Origin: Rhynochetos jubatus
Lineage: Eukaryota > Chordata > Aves > Eurypygiformes > Rhynochetidae
NCBI GenBank assembly: GCA_027574665.1
Contig: CM050662.1
Location: 2,572,501 to 2,636,500, forward strand
Direction of reading: 5' to 3'
Length of the DNA stretch: 64,000 bases
The notes beneath the pieces were generated by a model. That model did not search any database. It was not told where the DNA came from and saw only the letters and a list, made by a program, of their open reading frames with translations. The position numbers and the translations under genes are program-made. How positions within the stretch are numbered: position 1 is the first letter of the stretch; every line of letters begins with the position of its first letter. Positions 48,292 to 61,269 of the stretch are shown here, in pieces.

Positions 48292-50763
48292 ATGGGCGTG
48301 TGCTGGGGGCCCGTGGTGCGGGTGCTGGTGCTGCAGGCGGCCTGGGCGCTGGGCAGCGGGCCGGTGCGCTACTCGGTGCCGGAGGAAGCCAAGGCCGGGA
48401 CGGTGGTGGGCCGTCTGGCGCAGGACCTGGGCCTGGAGGCGGGCGAGCCGGAGGCGCGGCGGCTGCGGCTGGTGGCGCAGGGCCGGCGGGCGAGCGTGGA
48501 GGTGAGCGGGGCGAGCGGGGCGCTGGTGGTGAGCTCGCGGCTGGACCGGGAGGAGCTGTGCGGGAAGAGCGCGCCGTGCGCCCTGCGCCTGGAGGTGCTG
48601 GTGGAGCGGCCGCTGCGCGTCTTCCACGTGGAGCTGGAGGTCACCGACATCAACGACAACGCGCCGCTCTTCCCCGCCGCCCGCAAAAACCTCAGCATCG
48701 CGGAATTCACAACGCTGCCGGGGTCGCGGTTCCCGCTGGAGGGCGCGTCGGATGCGGATATCGGAGCCAACGCGCAGCTCTCCTACACACTCAGCCCCAG
48801 CGAGCACTTCTCTCTGGATTTGGAAAAATCGAATGTGCGAAATACTGTACCGGATCTTGTTTTAACGAAACCGCTGGACCGCGAGACGATGCCTGTGCAC
48901 CGGTTGGTGCTGACGGCGAGTGACGGTGGCCGGCCGTCGCTGACGGGGACGATGGAGCTGGTGATCTCTGTGGTGGACGTGAACGACAACGCGCCCCAGT
49001 TCAACCAGTCGGTGTATAAAGTGCAGCTGCTGGAGAGCGCGGCGGAGGGGACGCTGGTGGGGCGTGTGAACGCCACGGATCCAGACGAGGGAGTGAACAG
49101 TGAGGTGACCTACACGGCGACCAGCTTCATTCCGCTGAGTGGGAAGGATTTGATTAGCGTCCATCCGAAGACGGGCGAGATCCGACTCACGGGCTCCCTG
49201 GACTTCGAAGAGGTTGCTGTATTTGATTTCCGAATCGAAGCGAGAGACAAAGGGACTCCGCCGCTGTCGGGTCACTGCAGCGTGGAGCTGGAGGTGCTGG
49301 ACGTGAACGACAACGCGCCGGAGGTGTGGGTGACGTCGCTGTCGGTGCCGGTGCCCGAGGACGCGGCGGTGGGGACGGTGGTGGCGCTGCTGAGCGTGTC
49401 GGACCGGGACTCGGGGGCGAACGGGCGGGTGCGGTGCGCGGTGTGGCCGGCGGCGCCGTTCGGGCTGGTGGCGACGTTCGCGGGCTCGTACTCGCTGGTG
49501 CTGCGGGAGGCGCTGGACCGGGAGCGGGTGTCGGAGTACGAGGTGGAGGTGCGGGCGGAGGACGGCGGGGCGCCGCCGCTGCGCGCCAGCCGCGGGGTGC
49601 GCGTGCCGGTGTCGGACGTGAACGACAACGCGCCGGCGTTCGCGCAGGCCGTGTACACGGTGCTGGCGCGGGAGAACAACGCGGCGGGCGCGGAGCTGGC
49701 GCGGCTGTGGGCGCGGGACCCGGACGAGGCGGGCAACGGGCGCGTGAGCTACTCGTTGGCGGAGGGCGGCGTGGGGGGCGCGGGGTCGGGCGGCGGGTGG
49801 CGTCCGGCGTCGAGCTACGTGTCGTTGGAGGCGGAGAGCGGGCGGCTGTGGGCGCTGCAGCCCTTGGACTACGAGGAGCTGCAGGTGCTGCAGTTCGAGG
49901 TGCGTGCGGTGGACGCGGGGGAGCCGCCGCTGTGCGGCAACGCCACGGTGCAGCTCTTCGTGGTGGACGAGAACGACAACGCGCCGGCGCTGCTCCCGCC
50001 GGCCGGCGGCGGGCCGGGGCCCGGGGCCGCGGGCGGAGTGGAGGCGGGCCCGGTGTCGGGGCCGGCCTCGGGGGTGTTGTGGGCGTGGGCGGCGTGGGGG
50101 GCGCCGGCGGGGCAGGTGGTGGCGAAGATCCGCGCGGTGGACGCGGACTCGGGCTACAACGCGTGGCTGCGCTACGAGCTGTGGGAGCCGCGGGGGAAGG
50201 GCGCGTTCCGCGTGGGGCTGTACAGCGGCGAGGTGAGCACGGCGCGGGCGCTGGAGGAGGCGGACGGCCCGCGGCAGCGGCTGGTGATCGTGGTGCGGGA
50301 CCACGGGGAGCCGGCGCGCTCGGCCACGGCCACGCTGAGCGTGTCGCTGGTGGAGGGCGCCGAGGCGGCGCTGGCGGCCGCGGGCTCATCGTCATCGTCG
50401 TCGGGGCCGGGGCTGCGTCCGGCGGCGGGTGCGGAGGGCGGTGCTGCCGCGGCGGCCGCGACGAACGTGTGGCTGGTGGTGGCCATCTGCGCGGTGTCGA
50501 GCCTGTTCGTGCTGGCGGTGGTGCTGTACGTGGCGTCGCGGTGGGCGCCGCGGGCGGCCGTGCTGTCGGGGCTCGGGCCGGCGACGCTGGTGTGCGCCAG
50601 CGAAGTGGGGAGCTGGTCGTACTCGCAGCGCCAGAGCCGGAGCCTGTGCGTGGCGGACGGCGCGGGCAAGAGCGACCTGATGGTTTTCAGCCCCAACGTC
50701 CCGCCGCCGCCCGGCCCCGCGGCGAAGGAGACGCAGCCGGAGCCGCCCGCTCTGCTGGACACG
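48292..50763 (+). CDS. PCDHA: Protocadherin alpha variable exon E
   Basis: A complete 824-codon variable exon with signal peptide, EC1-EC6, membrane span and cytoplasmic part. There is a single ATG at the signal peptide, as in C. Its EC2 window (48811-48867, SLDLEKSNVRNTV) differs from B by one residue (Val for Ala), and its EC3 window (49045-49245) encodes the same residues as B, so the two should recognise each other. The rest is not B-like everywhere: EC1 has FTTLP, EC2 ends MPVHR and VVDVNDN, and FNQS/QLLE replace FSQS/QLPE. The exon is therefore a mosaic. A private Pro761Leu lies in the cytoplasmic part (codon at 50572). Sequons are N133, N238, N260 and N550. It is preceded by a type I spacer and followed by a type II spacer. 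Confidence 0.96.
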
Positions 50764-51018
50764 GTCAGTGGCCCTCCCCGTCTCGCCTCTCGCCCCTTCC
50801 CCCGACACCCCTTCCCCCGCCTCCCCCTCCTTGTTTGGTCCCCGGCCAGGCGCTCTTGGCAGCCGGGCTCGGTCCCTGAGCCTGGGGGCGGTGCTGGGTG
50901 GGTGCTGAAGGATTCGAAAAGAACCTTTGCCTCTGCCAGCGTGTCCTTGCCGGAACCCCTCGGCTCTTGCAGGGTGGGAGAAAGAAAGAAAGGTATTGCC
51001 CCACCGAGCAGCGGTTAG
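50764..51018 (+). other. 5' splice donor (GTCAGT) of exon E and read-through tail
   Basis: GTCAGT follows ACG. The tail has the 15-bp insertion as in B and D but ends with the C-like GCGTGTCCTTGCCGGAACCC variant, so it too is mosaic. Confidence 0.75.
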
Positions 51019-52738
51019 CGTCTGCAGCTGAGCTTTGGTCTTCTGGTTGTGAGTTGTTCTCCCGTCGGATGACAGCCCTGCTGACTGCGGTGAGAGTTGC
51101 CAGGACTTCATATTGCTGCTGTGTATCTTCTCCACCCAAGCTTGCTACAGGAGTGCAAGGCATACTGGGTTTTTTGCAGTTATGAGAATCCCCTGAGGCA
51201 CATTTCCTGCCTCATTACCATTGCTGACTGCTGGTCTTGCTGGTTTCTAGTGGAAAACTCTGTCCTCCTCCTCTGCTTCTCCTTTGAAAGATTATGTAGT
51301 TGGGACTTCAGGTTTTTCTCTCTCCTTGGTGTAATTTATGTGCTCTGATTCTGACACCAGAGTAATTGTGAAAGTAGGGAAGACATGGTCGACTTTTTCC
51401 ATATTCTTTCTCAGGGTATGTTTAACCACTGTTGTCAGTTTAAAGTGTTCAGGCAGAAGAGTGTCACCCAATAAGGTGGGTGTTAGAAATGGGAATTTTC
51501 CTTTTTTTTTCTGCTGTGCCCCAGATTTTGGTCTCTGGGTCCTGGCTGGCCTGTTTTGACGTTCTTCTAATATTTGAATAAGCAACCACATGCTTACCGA
51601 AGCCCTGGACATACTATTTTTTATAAAAAAGAACTAACGAAGCAAAAGAAAAGTGAAGAAAACCCGCACCAAAACAATATCCAAAGCAAATTCTACTACA
51701 CAGTCGATATCATCTGTTAAAGCGGAGTGCTCATCAGTGGTTGGGTTGTCACCTCAGGGCATGAAATCAATGACATTGACATTTTGATCTGTCCTGACCT
51801 CACCTTTAGAAAGAGTATTGCTCTGGTGTTTGGAACAGTTCCTTCTGAGATATCTGCGGCATTGTAAAACGCAAAGGGTCAGCTGCAGAGGCTCTGCTAG
51901 ACACTGTGTATAACCATATACATACCATCTGCATGTGCTTTTTTATGGTGGTGTCATTGCTAGGAGAAAAGCTGGCATTAGCCCTGAGCTGGGAATTGAA
52001 ACTGTAGCATGTTCCTTGAGGTGAATGTGGCAGTGGCGGTGAGTAGGCCCTGATGTGAAGGTTGACCTTGAACAGCGGGCAGACTTGTCTGAGTGAACTG
52101 GAAATTATTGGGAAGACCATGGGCCATGCATAAGAAGACATTAATGGGAGATGATCTGTTTGTTTTGACAATAGGCTGCAGAGCTAGAGTCACAAAAAGG
52201 CATGATTTGCATTGGAGGGATGTGTCATGGGAAGGGTGATCTTGATTGGGGGACAGTCTTGCCTGAGTAAGTGGAGGTGCAAGGTAAAATGTTGACTGTG
52301 ACATTGGGAAGCACTGGAGAATGTCTTCTTAGTGTGAGATTCCATTTCCCAGGGCATGGGAAAGAGGTTGCCAGTAGAAAATGGGATTCTGTTGAAGTTA
52401 TGAATATATGTCACCAGACACAGACCCTCGTGCTGCTGCCAGAGTGACGTAGGCGATGTGTTGGTAAGAAGGGCTGAGAGGCAGACTGCTGGATATTGTC
52501 TGATGAAGCTTTTAACTCCTGTTTTAGGAAAGATTTTGTGGGAGCGTAGTGATTCAATCTGGTGTCCTTGTATAGTGGTGGGCATATGTAGCAGCTTCCA
52601 TAGCCATTCATGTTGTTAAAAAGCCAGCATGGCTTATTTGAAAGCGCTTTAAAGTAGATTTGAAGAGTAAAAGGATAAAACCAGCCTTGCTAGTGATCAG
52701 CCATGTCAGCGTTTGATGGACAGTGTGAGTACCCTGGA
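51019..52738. other. Type II spacer E-F, first part, no gene
   Basis: Nearly base-for-base copy of 26375-28094 at an offset of about 24,644, with rare differences such as TTTCTAGTGG for TTTCTTGTGG near 51246. No gene is supported. Confidence 0.6.
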
Positions 52739-53709
52739 AAACATTTGCAATGTACCTATAGTAATGCATGGAGCATCAGGAAGAACCAAGAGGAGCTGGA
52801 AGCTTTGGCCCAGTCCCAGAGCTAGAACAGCATTGGCATATGTGAAACCTGGTGGGATGAGTCCTTTGACTGGTGTGCCATGGTGGACGGTTACAGGCCC
52901 TTGTGGAGGGGTAGGCAGGGCAGGTGAGGTGGGTGGGTTGTATGGTGCTTTCAGTTGGTAACAGCACACTTGAGAGCCTCTGGGTAAGGATTAAGGGAAA
53001 AGCAAATAAAGCATGTGTTGTTGTAGGAGTCTACTATTGACCACACAGACAGGACGACCACACTGATGGATTATTTTACAAGGAATCAAGAGATATCTCT
53101 AAATCAGCTGCTCTTGTCCTTACGGGTGATTTTAACCACCCAGATATCAACGGGGAATATCATGCAGCAGATACAAACAGGACAAGGAAATTTCTGGAGC
53201 CTGTTGATGATAACTTCTTGGTGCAGTTCCTAGAATCTGACTAGAATGGAGGCCTCCTGGTTTTGTTGTTTGCAAACAGAGAGGTACTCCTGGGCAAAAT
53301 GGTGGTTGGTGGCTGTCTTGGTCACAGTGAGCATGATGTAGTTGAGTTTCAAATCATTGTTGATAGGACAACAACTGCCAGCAAAACTCTGACCCTGGTT
53401 ATCGGGAGAGCAGACGTGGGGCTGCTGATGAAGCTGGTTAGTAAGTTCTCCTGGGCATTTGTTTTTGAAGGTATTGGGGTTCATGAATGCAGGTCACTTT
53501 TTAAGAGCCCTCTGTTAAGAGTGCAAAAGTAGGCAATTCTAGAGTTTCAGAAGTCAAGCAAGTGGGGCTGAAGGGTGGCTTGGCTGAGCACGGGTCATGT
53601 AGAACTCAGGCAGAAAAGGAAAGTGTACAGACATTGGAAGTGAGGACAGGTGACACGGAAGGATTACAGAGATGGTGCTTGCCACTGTAGGGACAAAATT
53701 CATTTGGCC
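52739..53709 (+). mobile_element. CR1 LINE fragment, endonuclease part, E-F copy
   Basis: Copy of 28095-29065; no difference was noticed by eye. It has the same ETWWDES and VVGGCLGHSEHDVVEF remnants. Confidence 0.85.
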
Positions 53710-55086
53710 TCAGGTGACAGTTCCCCAGGCATTATTTACTGACTTATTATTGTTGCTGACTGCAGACCATGCTGGTATTTAGTGTGGTATGTTGTGGAAG
53801 TCTCTGTCCTCTTCCTCTTTGATTGTCCATTGGAGGAGATGTGATTCAAGGTGATAATTTGTTTCAATATTCGTATCAACAGCCACACTGTTTCAAAAGC
53901 CCTGGAAATCTTCTTTTCTTCAAAGAAAAAACAAACATACAAACCCCAGAAACACTAGAAACACATACCTGCCCCTCCTTGAGAAAACCCAAACCCAGTT
54001 CTCCTATACAGTGGATGTCATCCGTCATGGTGGTGTGCCTGTCAGCCTTTTGGTGTTTCTCTCAGTGCATGAAATCAATGCCATTGCCATCAGAGCTGTC
54101 CTGATATCACCTTTAGAAAGACTCTTGCTGCCAGGTCTGCTACGTTTCCATCCGAGATAGCTGAAGCTTTGCCAAACATGAGGGGTCAGCAGCTGAGAGT
54201 GTGCTTCCTCTAAACAAGGTCATGGTTCATGGTGACCATTGGACTTCAGGGTTTTCTGTCCCCGTGGTGCAATTTCTTAATTTTGATTCTTCCTCCAGGG
54301 TCATTGTGACAGTGGAGAGGTGGTGTGGGCTTTTTCCTGTGTTCTTTTTTGAGTATGTTATTACTCTGTTTAGTAGTATGAAGCATTCAGGGCGAGGGAT
54401 GTGAGCCAAAGTAGGTTTCAGAAATGAGAATTTTGTTTTTCTTCTCCTGTCCCCACCCAAACCATGTTACATACTTCTGTTCCTGGCTAGAGAAGTGGCA
54501 TGATATGATGTACACTGTTTTTTTTGATGGTCTTTCAATATTTCTACCAGCATTGACAGCCGTGTGGAAGACCCGTAAACCTCCTTTTAAAAACAACAAA
54601 CCCAAATTGTCCTACCCATCTGCCCTGCATCTGATGTCATCCGTTCCGGTGCCGTGCTCGTCAGCACTTGTATTCTTCTCTCACAGAAGGGAGCCCATGC
54701 CTACAGCCATTAGAGTGCTCCTAACACTATTTCTTTGAAGAGATGTGTAGCATTTCAGCTGTGTAACAGTTCCATTTGTGAAAGCTGAAACTTTTCTCGA
54801 AACACGAAGGCTCAGCTACAGAGACGCTGCTGAACACAGTGTGTACGATGTCATTTGTATGGTTTTTCTGCTGCTGTCATAATGGGAACGGTTGCAGACT
54901 TGCATTCGTGGCCTGAGAAGTGGCATGACTTAAGCTGGCTTGATATGATGTTCTTTCAATATTTGCATCAGCAGCCACACCCTTACGAAAGCGCCACAAA
55001 CCTTCCCTTGAAGAAAAAAAATCCCAACCAATAAACAAACAAACGAAAAAGCCCTGATAATGAAACCCTAACCCCCAGTTCTCCCA
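53710..55086. other. Type II spacer E-F, repeated short modules, no gene
   Basis: Copy of 29066-30442 with the same head-to-tail spacer modules. No gene is supported. Confidence 0.6.
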
Positions 55087-55622
55087 CAGAATCACAGACT
55101 GGTTTGGGTTGGAAGGGACCTTAAAGACCATCTAGTTCCAACCCCCTTGCCATGGGCAGGGGCACCCTCCAGTAGACCAGGTTGCTCCAAGCCTCATCCA
55201 GCCTGGCCTTGAACACTTCCAGGGATGGGGCACCCACAGCTTCTCTGGGCAACCTGTCCCAGTGCCTCCCCACCCTCTCCGGGAAGAATTTCTTCCTGAT
55301 GTCCAACCTAAATCTACCCCCTTCCAATTTAAAACCATTACCTTTTGTCCTGTCGCTACAGGCCCTTGTAAAATGTCCCCTCCAGGATTCCTGTAGTCCT
55401 CTTCAGGTATTGGAAAGCTGCTGCAGGGTCTCCCTGGAGGCTTCTCTTCTCCACACTGAGAAAACCCAACTCTCTCAGCCTTTCTTCATTGGAGAGGTGC
55501 TCCAGCCCCCTGATCATCTTCACGGCCTCCTCTGGACTCACTCCAACCGTTCAATATCTTTCTTATGCTGGGGACCTCTGAGCTGGATGTAGAACTCCGG
55601 GTTGGGTCTCATGAGAGCTGAG
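55087..55622 (-). mobile_element. CR1 LINE 3' fragment, minus strand, E-F copy
   Basis: Copy of 30443-30978, in the same place within the same interrupted module. Confidence 0.92.
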
Positions 55623-58600
55623 TAGCTGGGAATCAATGTCATGTGTTACATCAGGGTTCTTGTCAACATTTGGGTGGTTATCTCACAGCATGAAATCACT
55701 GCCATTGCCATTTAGAGCTGTCCTGACATCGACTTTAGATAGTCTGCTGGAAACTGTCTGTACGGTACCATCTGTATGGGGTTTTGTTCTGGTGCTCTCA
55801 TTGCTGTGAAGGGTCTGCAAAGAGTGAGGCCTGCGGTGGTACATGAAAGTGTGATGTCACAGACGTGAATGTGACAGTGGCACTGAGTAGGGCCTGGGCA
55901 TCTCCTGATGTCACGGGTGATGTTGAGCAGTGGGAATACCTGTCTGAGGGAACTGGGAATCCTTGGGAAGGCCAGGGACCATGTCCTAAGAAGACAGGAA
56001 TGGGAGGTGATGTGCTTGTCTTGAGAAGGCATGTCCCAGACTGGGGAATGGAGGATTCCTAAAGGAAAGCATGAGGGAGGATGTGCATGGAGTGTTCTTG
56101 CTCAGCATCCTCTCTCAGGTTCCCAAGAATCTGGACTTTGAGGCCTTCTGGATCTTGAGATAGGTCCATGGTATTCAAATGCATACAGTGTCCTTTGAGT
56201 TTATGAATACCTCCCACTAGAGACAGTTCCTTGTGCTGCTGCCTGCCTGCCGTAGGAAATGTGTTGGTAAGAGGGAGTGACGTGCAGGCTGCTGCATGCT
56301 GTCTGATGAGTATTTTAGCTGCTGTTTTGAGACAGATGTTGTGGGAGAGTAGCTCTTCAGTCTGCTGTCCTTGTGTAGTGGTGGGCATCTGTAGTAGGTT
56401 CTGTGCCACTGATCTTGATGTGATGGTTCCTCACTCCTCAGGCAGGATTTAGAAGGGCATATTGTGAGGTGGGTGTAACCTTTGTGCTCTTCACTTCCGC
56501 TACTTGTGCACTCTCAAATTCAGCTGTGGTAGAGATGGCAAGTCCTGTTCTTCTGTGTTGCTCATTCTCCTGGCTGGGATATACACATCTCCAGAGCAGC
56601 CCAGCTCTTCTTTTCCATGGTACAAATTGTCCCACCTAGCTTAGATCGTGAGTGCACTTGTGCTTCAGCCCTTGGTGTGCTTCTCTCAAAGACAAAAAAA
56701 AGGTGTGGCCTGGGATCAGAGCTGTGACAGCTCTCATCACAGAATCTTTAACAACTCTAACATGCAGCTGTATGGTGTTCCCATCTGAGATTGCAGAAAA
56801 GGCACAAAGCAATCGGGGTGAAGTTCACGTGGCTGAGAAGAGCCTGCCAGACACTGTGTGGCTTTGCGTCCCTCCCTGTATTCTCTGTGCTGATTGTCAG
56901 TGAAGGTGGGTATGTGCAAAGGCCTGGATCACCTGCAGAGTGGGGTTTAGAGCTGGGCATGTTGTTGGGGTCGAGCAAAGTGAGTCCTTTGACAGTGATC
57001 CTGGAAGTGGTACCGTGTAGGGCCTGGGCATGTGTCAAAGGTAGCAGGACTTTGAGCAGGTAAGTGTCTTCCCTGAGGGCAATGGAGATGCTGTGTCGAA
57101 CATGAGCTGTGTCACTGATGAAGGAGTGGAGGATGTCTGCTTAGCTGTGGAGATGCCATTTCCCAGGGCTTGGGACAGAGGATGCCAGGACAAAACCTTG
57201 GGAAGAGCCCCAGTGCACAGGGCTGCTTGCCTGGGATCCTCTCAGGACCTGCAGGAGTTCCGCATGTTTTTGCACCCTGGTATTCTCTGTGTCATTACTG
57301 CATGTGCAGATAAGTGCCATATGTGCCTTCAATCTGTTGGGTTTTTTGTGTGGGATTGTTTGTCAAACAGAAGCTATTTGAACTTTGGATGATACTGCCA
57401 GCCTTCTCTGAACCACTCCTTTGCTAGCCCTCTACTCTTAGTCTTGATGGGGAGTGGGAGAGGTGCTCTCCATCTTCAAGAGGTTGGCAGACCTTGCCTT
57501 TCAATACAGTGGAATGGGATTCTTTGTTTGTCTTCTCCTACCAAGTCTTCCACCTTTTGTTTTTTCTCCTCTCTCTGTGACAATGTGTTGGTATCAGTGA
57601 GTGACATGCAGGTTGTGAATTTTGGCAGCTGTCAGGTTGCAGTTTTGGGAAGTTAGCCACCAGTGTGGGGGGTGTCTTTTCCAGTCTCCTGAGCTGAGGT
57701 TGGCATGGAGAGAATGTCCTTAGCCTTCAGGTGTCCGTCCTGCTTCTCCTGTGACAGAGTGCATAAGGGAGCACTGCACACTGTCCAGTGGTTGGAAGGC
57801 TTTTGCAGAATGTGGGTCATTTTTCCTGTCAATCTTCACCAGATATCTCTGATAACATTAAGGGAAAATGTCCCTTAGAACCAATTCCCTCCACTGAAAA
57901 TGTGTCTGTCTTTGAAGAAGCAACCCCTGGTGCTACAGGTAAGTTGCTCGCACTGGAGAAGGTTGAATGGGAGAGACAGGTGTACTTTTCTTCCTGTTTA
58001 GTTGTGGTATCTTCATCTTGGATTGACCAAATGTGTCCTGGATTGGGAGTTTGACTCAATGATCCTTATGGGTCCCTTCCAACCTGACATATTCTATGAA
58101 TCTATTATTGGACCAGCAAAGCACCAGTGTTTCCTCTCATTCCTTTCTTGCTGCTTCCAGGCACAGCCTGAGCAGGAGGCAGCAAGAGAGGGATGGAGGA
58201 GGGACCCTAATGTGTTTCTCCGAGTGGGTGTGCTGGGAGTGGAGGGGATGCTCTCAGTGAAAAGGCCATGGTGGTTCCTTCGTGGGTTTTGATGGGTGGA
58301 TGATGCTAGTGAGTGAGAGGTATTTTTTGGGGAGAAATTCCCCTGGGTGCAGGGTCCCTGCAGTGTTGTTCTGACTGTGCAGGCCTGCCTGAAAGGCAAA
58401 TCCACAAGTCTCCTTTCATCATGCAGATGGAAAATGAGACTGGAGGAATGGCTTGTCATTGATGTACATGAAGAGTGGTCAGGATCTGCAGTTGTCATGT
58501 GCTTTTTCTGCCTTCTGGGGGGATTGTCATGCTGGGCTGTGGGGAGTTTGAGTTCCCAAAGGAAAGACTGCCGTGGGTTGCCTGGGCTCTGTGGACCTTT

Positions 58601-59272
58601 TTGCACTGATGTCCAAGTACCTTGGGCTTGTGTTTGAGAGTGTGGTGGATTCTGTTCTGGTGTAGAAGAACTGTTCTTTGCCATCTGGTTGCCTTTCTCT
58701 GTTAACTGATGTGTGCTTGGGAGGACTGGAGGCTGAAGAGTGTGGCCTTCTTCCCGATGGGAGGGGAAGAAGCCTCAGGTGCATGGATCAGATGAAAGCA
58801 GGAAGGTTGTTCTCTGTCCAAAGGGATTGAAAGTGATAGGGAAGAGGAATGACAGCTCTTTCCAAATGCCACTGTTTCTTTTCTGAAGAAGCATCCAGTG
58901 ATGGTACAGGTAAGTTACTCATACCTAAAGAAGATATGTTTTGTGAGACAGATGAAGGTTTGTTCCTGTTGGGTCATGGTATCTTTATGTTGGATCAAGA
59001 CAATGATGCCTGTATTATAATGCCAGTAAGTTTGAACCACCAAAGCACCACGGCCGGCTCTCATTCCTTTCTTGCTGCCTGTGGACATTGTGTGATCAGG
59101 TGGAGCAAGCGTGGATGGAGGAGGGACCCCAGTGCGTTTCTCGTAGTGGATGTGCTGGATGTCAAGGGGATGTTCTCAGTGAAAATGCTGTGCCGTTAAC
59201 CTTCCTGGCTTTTGTTTGGCTGTGTGATGTGTGGCTCATGCTGGTCAAGGAAGGGTGTCCTATGGGGACTAG
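55623..59272. other. Type II spacer E-F, middle part, no gene
   Basis: Copy of 30979-34628 with scattered substitutions (for example CCACTGAAAATG for CCGCTGAAAATG near 57891 and CCGAGTGGGTG for CTGAGTGGATG near 58220). No gene is supported. Confidence 0.6.
58036..58102 (+). mobile_element. Short CR1 3' tail fragment, E-F copy
   Basis: Copy of 33392-33458, ending in ATTCTATGAAT. Confidence 0.7.
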
Positions 59273-59597
59273 AAGGAGGTTGTAGTGAGGTGGATGTTCA
59301 TCCTCCAAATAACAAGTGAGAGGACAAGAGGAAACAGCCTCATATTGTGCCAGGGGAGGTATAGATTGGATATTAGGATTGAATATTAAGAAAAATTTCT
59401 TCACTGAAAGGGTTGTCAACAATTGGAATGGCCTTCCCAGGAAAGTGGTTGAGTCACCATCCCTGGAGGTATTTAAAAGAGGTTTAGATGTGGTGCTTAG
59501 GGACATGATTTAGTGATGGAGTTGGTGGTGTTAGGCTAAGGGTTGGACTGGATGATCCTAAAGATCTTTTCCAGCCTAAACGATTCTATGATTCTCT
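59273..59597 (+). mobile_element. CR1 LINE 3' end fragment, plus strand, E-F copy
   Basis: Copy of 34629-34953 with a few substitutions (ATTAGGATTG for ATTCGGATTG; CCAGGAAAGT for CCAGAAAAGT). It ends in ATTCTATGATTCT. Confidence 0.92.
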
Positions 59598-60188
59598 GAC
59601 TAATACCCCTGGATAGGGAGGTTCTTGGTGTGGTGTTGTGGCAGCTCATACCTGTCTGAAAGGAAAAGCAAGAGCTTGACACTCATTGTGCAGGTGGAAA
59701 ATGAAGCCAGAATAATCAAAGTGCATGAAGAGTGCTTGAAAGCTGTGGTTGCCCCATGCATTTTCAGCCTTTGTGGAGGATTGTCACGCTGGGCTGTGAT
59801 GGGTTTGAGTTCCCAAATGAAAGACTCCCTTGCAGTCATCGTTTAGACTCATTAGAGCCTGCTTGCGCAGATGTCCAAGTACCTGGGGCTTGGGCTTGTG
59901 TCTGAGATGGTTGTAGATTCTGTTCTGATGTAGCAGAGCTGTTCTTCGCCATCTGATTGCCTTTCTCTGTTATTTGTTGGGTCCTGGAGTGCACTAGAGA
60001 CTGAAGAGTGTGGCCTTCTTCCAGAAGGGAAGGGGAGGTGCAGAGGCAGACTGTTTGTCTTGCACAGACCAAAGGAAAGCCGGAAGGCCGTTGCTATCCA
60101 GAAGCATGGAAGCCTAAATGAAGGGGAATGAGAACTCTTGCCAAAGGGCGTGTCTGTGATTGATGTTGACTGTACTGTAGCATATGGA
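59598..60188. other. Type II spacer E-F, second module family, no gene
   Basis: Copy of 34954-35544. No gene is supported. Confidence 0.6.
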
Positions 60189-61235
60189 ACATAGTTTGGT
60201 AAAGGGGAAAAAGAAAAGAAGAGACAAAAATGGAAGGAGAAGAGAATTGGAGGCAAGATTAGGGCAGGACACACCAGGGAAGAAAAAAGAAGAGAAAGAA
60301 AAGAAGAAGGAAAAAGGAGAGATAAAAGCAAGGGGAAGGAAGAGAGACAACAGAAGAGAAAGGAAGAAGTAAAGAACGAGGAAGGAAGCAGGAAAGGAAG
60401 GAATCTGTGCAAGCAAAATGAAGCAAGGGAGAATATGAAAAGTACGAGAGCAAGCACTGGAGAGAAAGAAGATAGAGAAAGGAAGAAATGATCGACGAGT
60501 GCACTAGCATGCACCGACACTATCACTGTAGACAGGAAAGAGGGCAGGAGAGAGAGAGGGAAAGAAATAAGAAGGAAGAAGAAAGAAAATGGGGGAAAAA
60601 AACCCCAAACCAAAAAACAGACCACAACCAAGAAAGGAAGGACTGCAGCAAGAAAGTCATAAAGAAAGGAGGATGGGGATGAAGAGAAAGAAAGGAAGGT
60701 GGAAAAGGAGACTACCAGGGTGCATGACGCTTTCTCTAGTCACTGGACGGAGTTGGTTCCTAACAGCCTCCCTCTTGGTCAGAGTGCCGCGCTCGGAGCG
60801 GTTGTCCTTTATTAGCGCTGATGCCCCGTATTAGCGCTCACGGCTCTGTCTTTGATGGTCGCCGCCAAGGCCCCCGAGTGAGACTGGTGAGCAGGCAGCG
60901 GGATACGGAAGAGAGAAGGATGGAAAGGGAAAGGAAAGGGGTGTAAAGAATCCTGAACAGCAGGACATGAAGAAAGGGAGAAGAAAAAGAAGAAGGAGAT
61001 GGAAGAGAAGAAAGAAGAAAGAGGAGGAAGAAAGCGAAGAAATTAGACAAGAAATAATGTGGGAAAGAGAAAGGAAGAAAAAGAAACGATGAAAAAGGAA
61101 GGATTGAAGGAAGCAAAACACAAGAAATACAAGGAATAAGGGAAGAAATGGATGTATGCAAGCGAGGAGCAAGCAATAAGGAAAAAGTAAGAAGAGAAAG
61201 AAGGAGGAGACGGGAGGAAGAGAGGACGGAGGCGA
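60189..61235 (+). repeat. Purine-rich tract upstream of exon F
   Basis: Copy of the tract before exon D, split by the GC-rich block at 60710-60891. A one-base difference (GAGACGGG for GAGAACGGG) lies near 61210. Confidence 0.75.
60710..60891 (+). promoter_or_regulatory. Conserved GC-rich block upstream of exon F, diverged form
   Basis: The same as before exon D, with two TTAGCGCT copies and the donor-like GTGAGC at 60887. Confidence 0.45.
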
Positions 61236-61255
61236 TGTGCGAGGCGGCAGAGTAG

Positions 61256-61269
61256 CACACGGTGTCGCT
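61256..61269 (+). promoter_or_regulatory. Promoter CSE / CTCF-like CGCT box of exon F
   Basis: CACACGGTGTCGCT, forward orientation, about 185 bp before the start codon. Confidence 0.75.
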
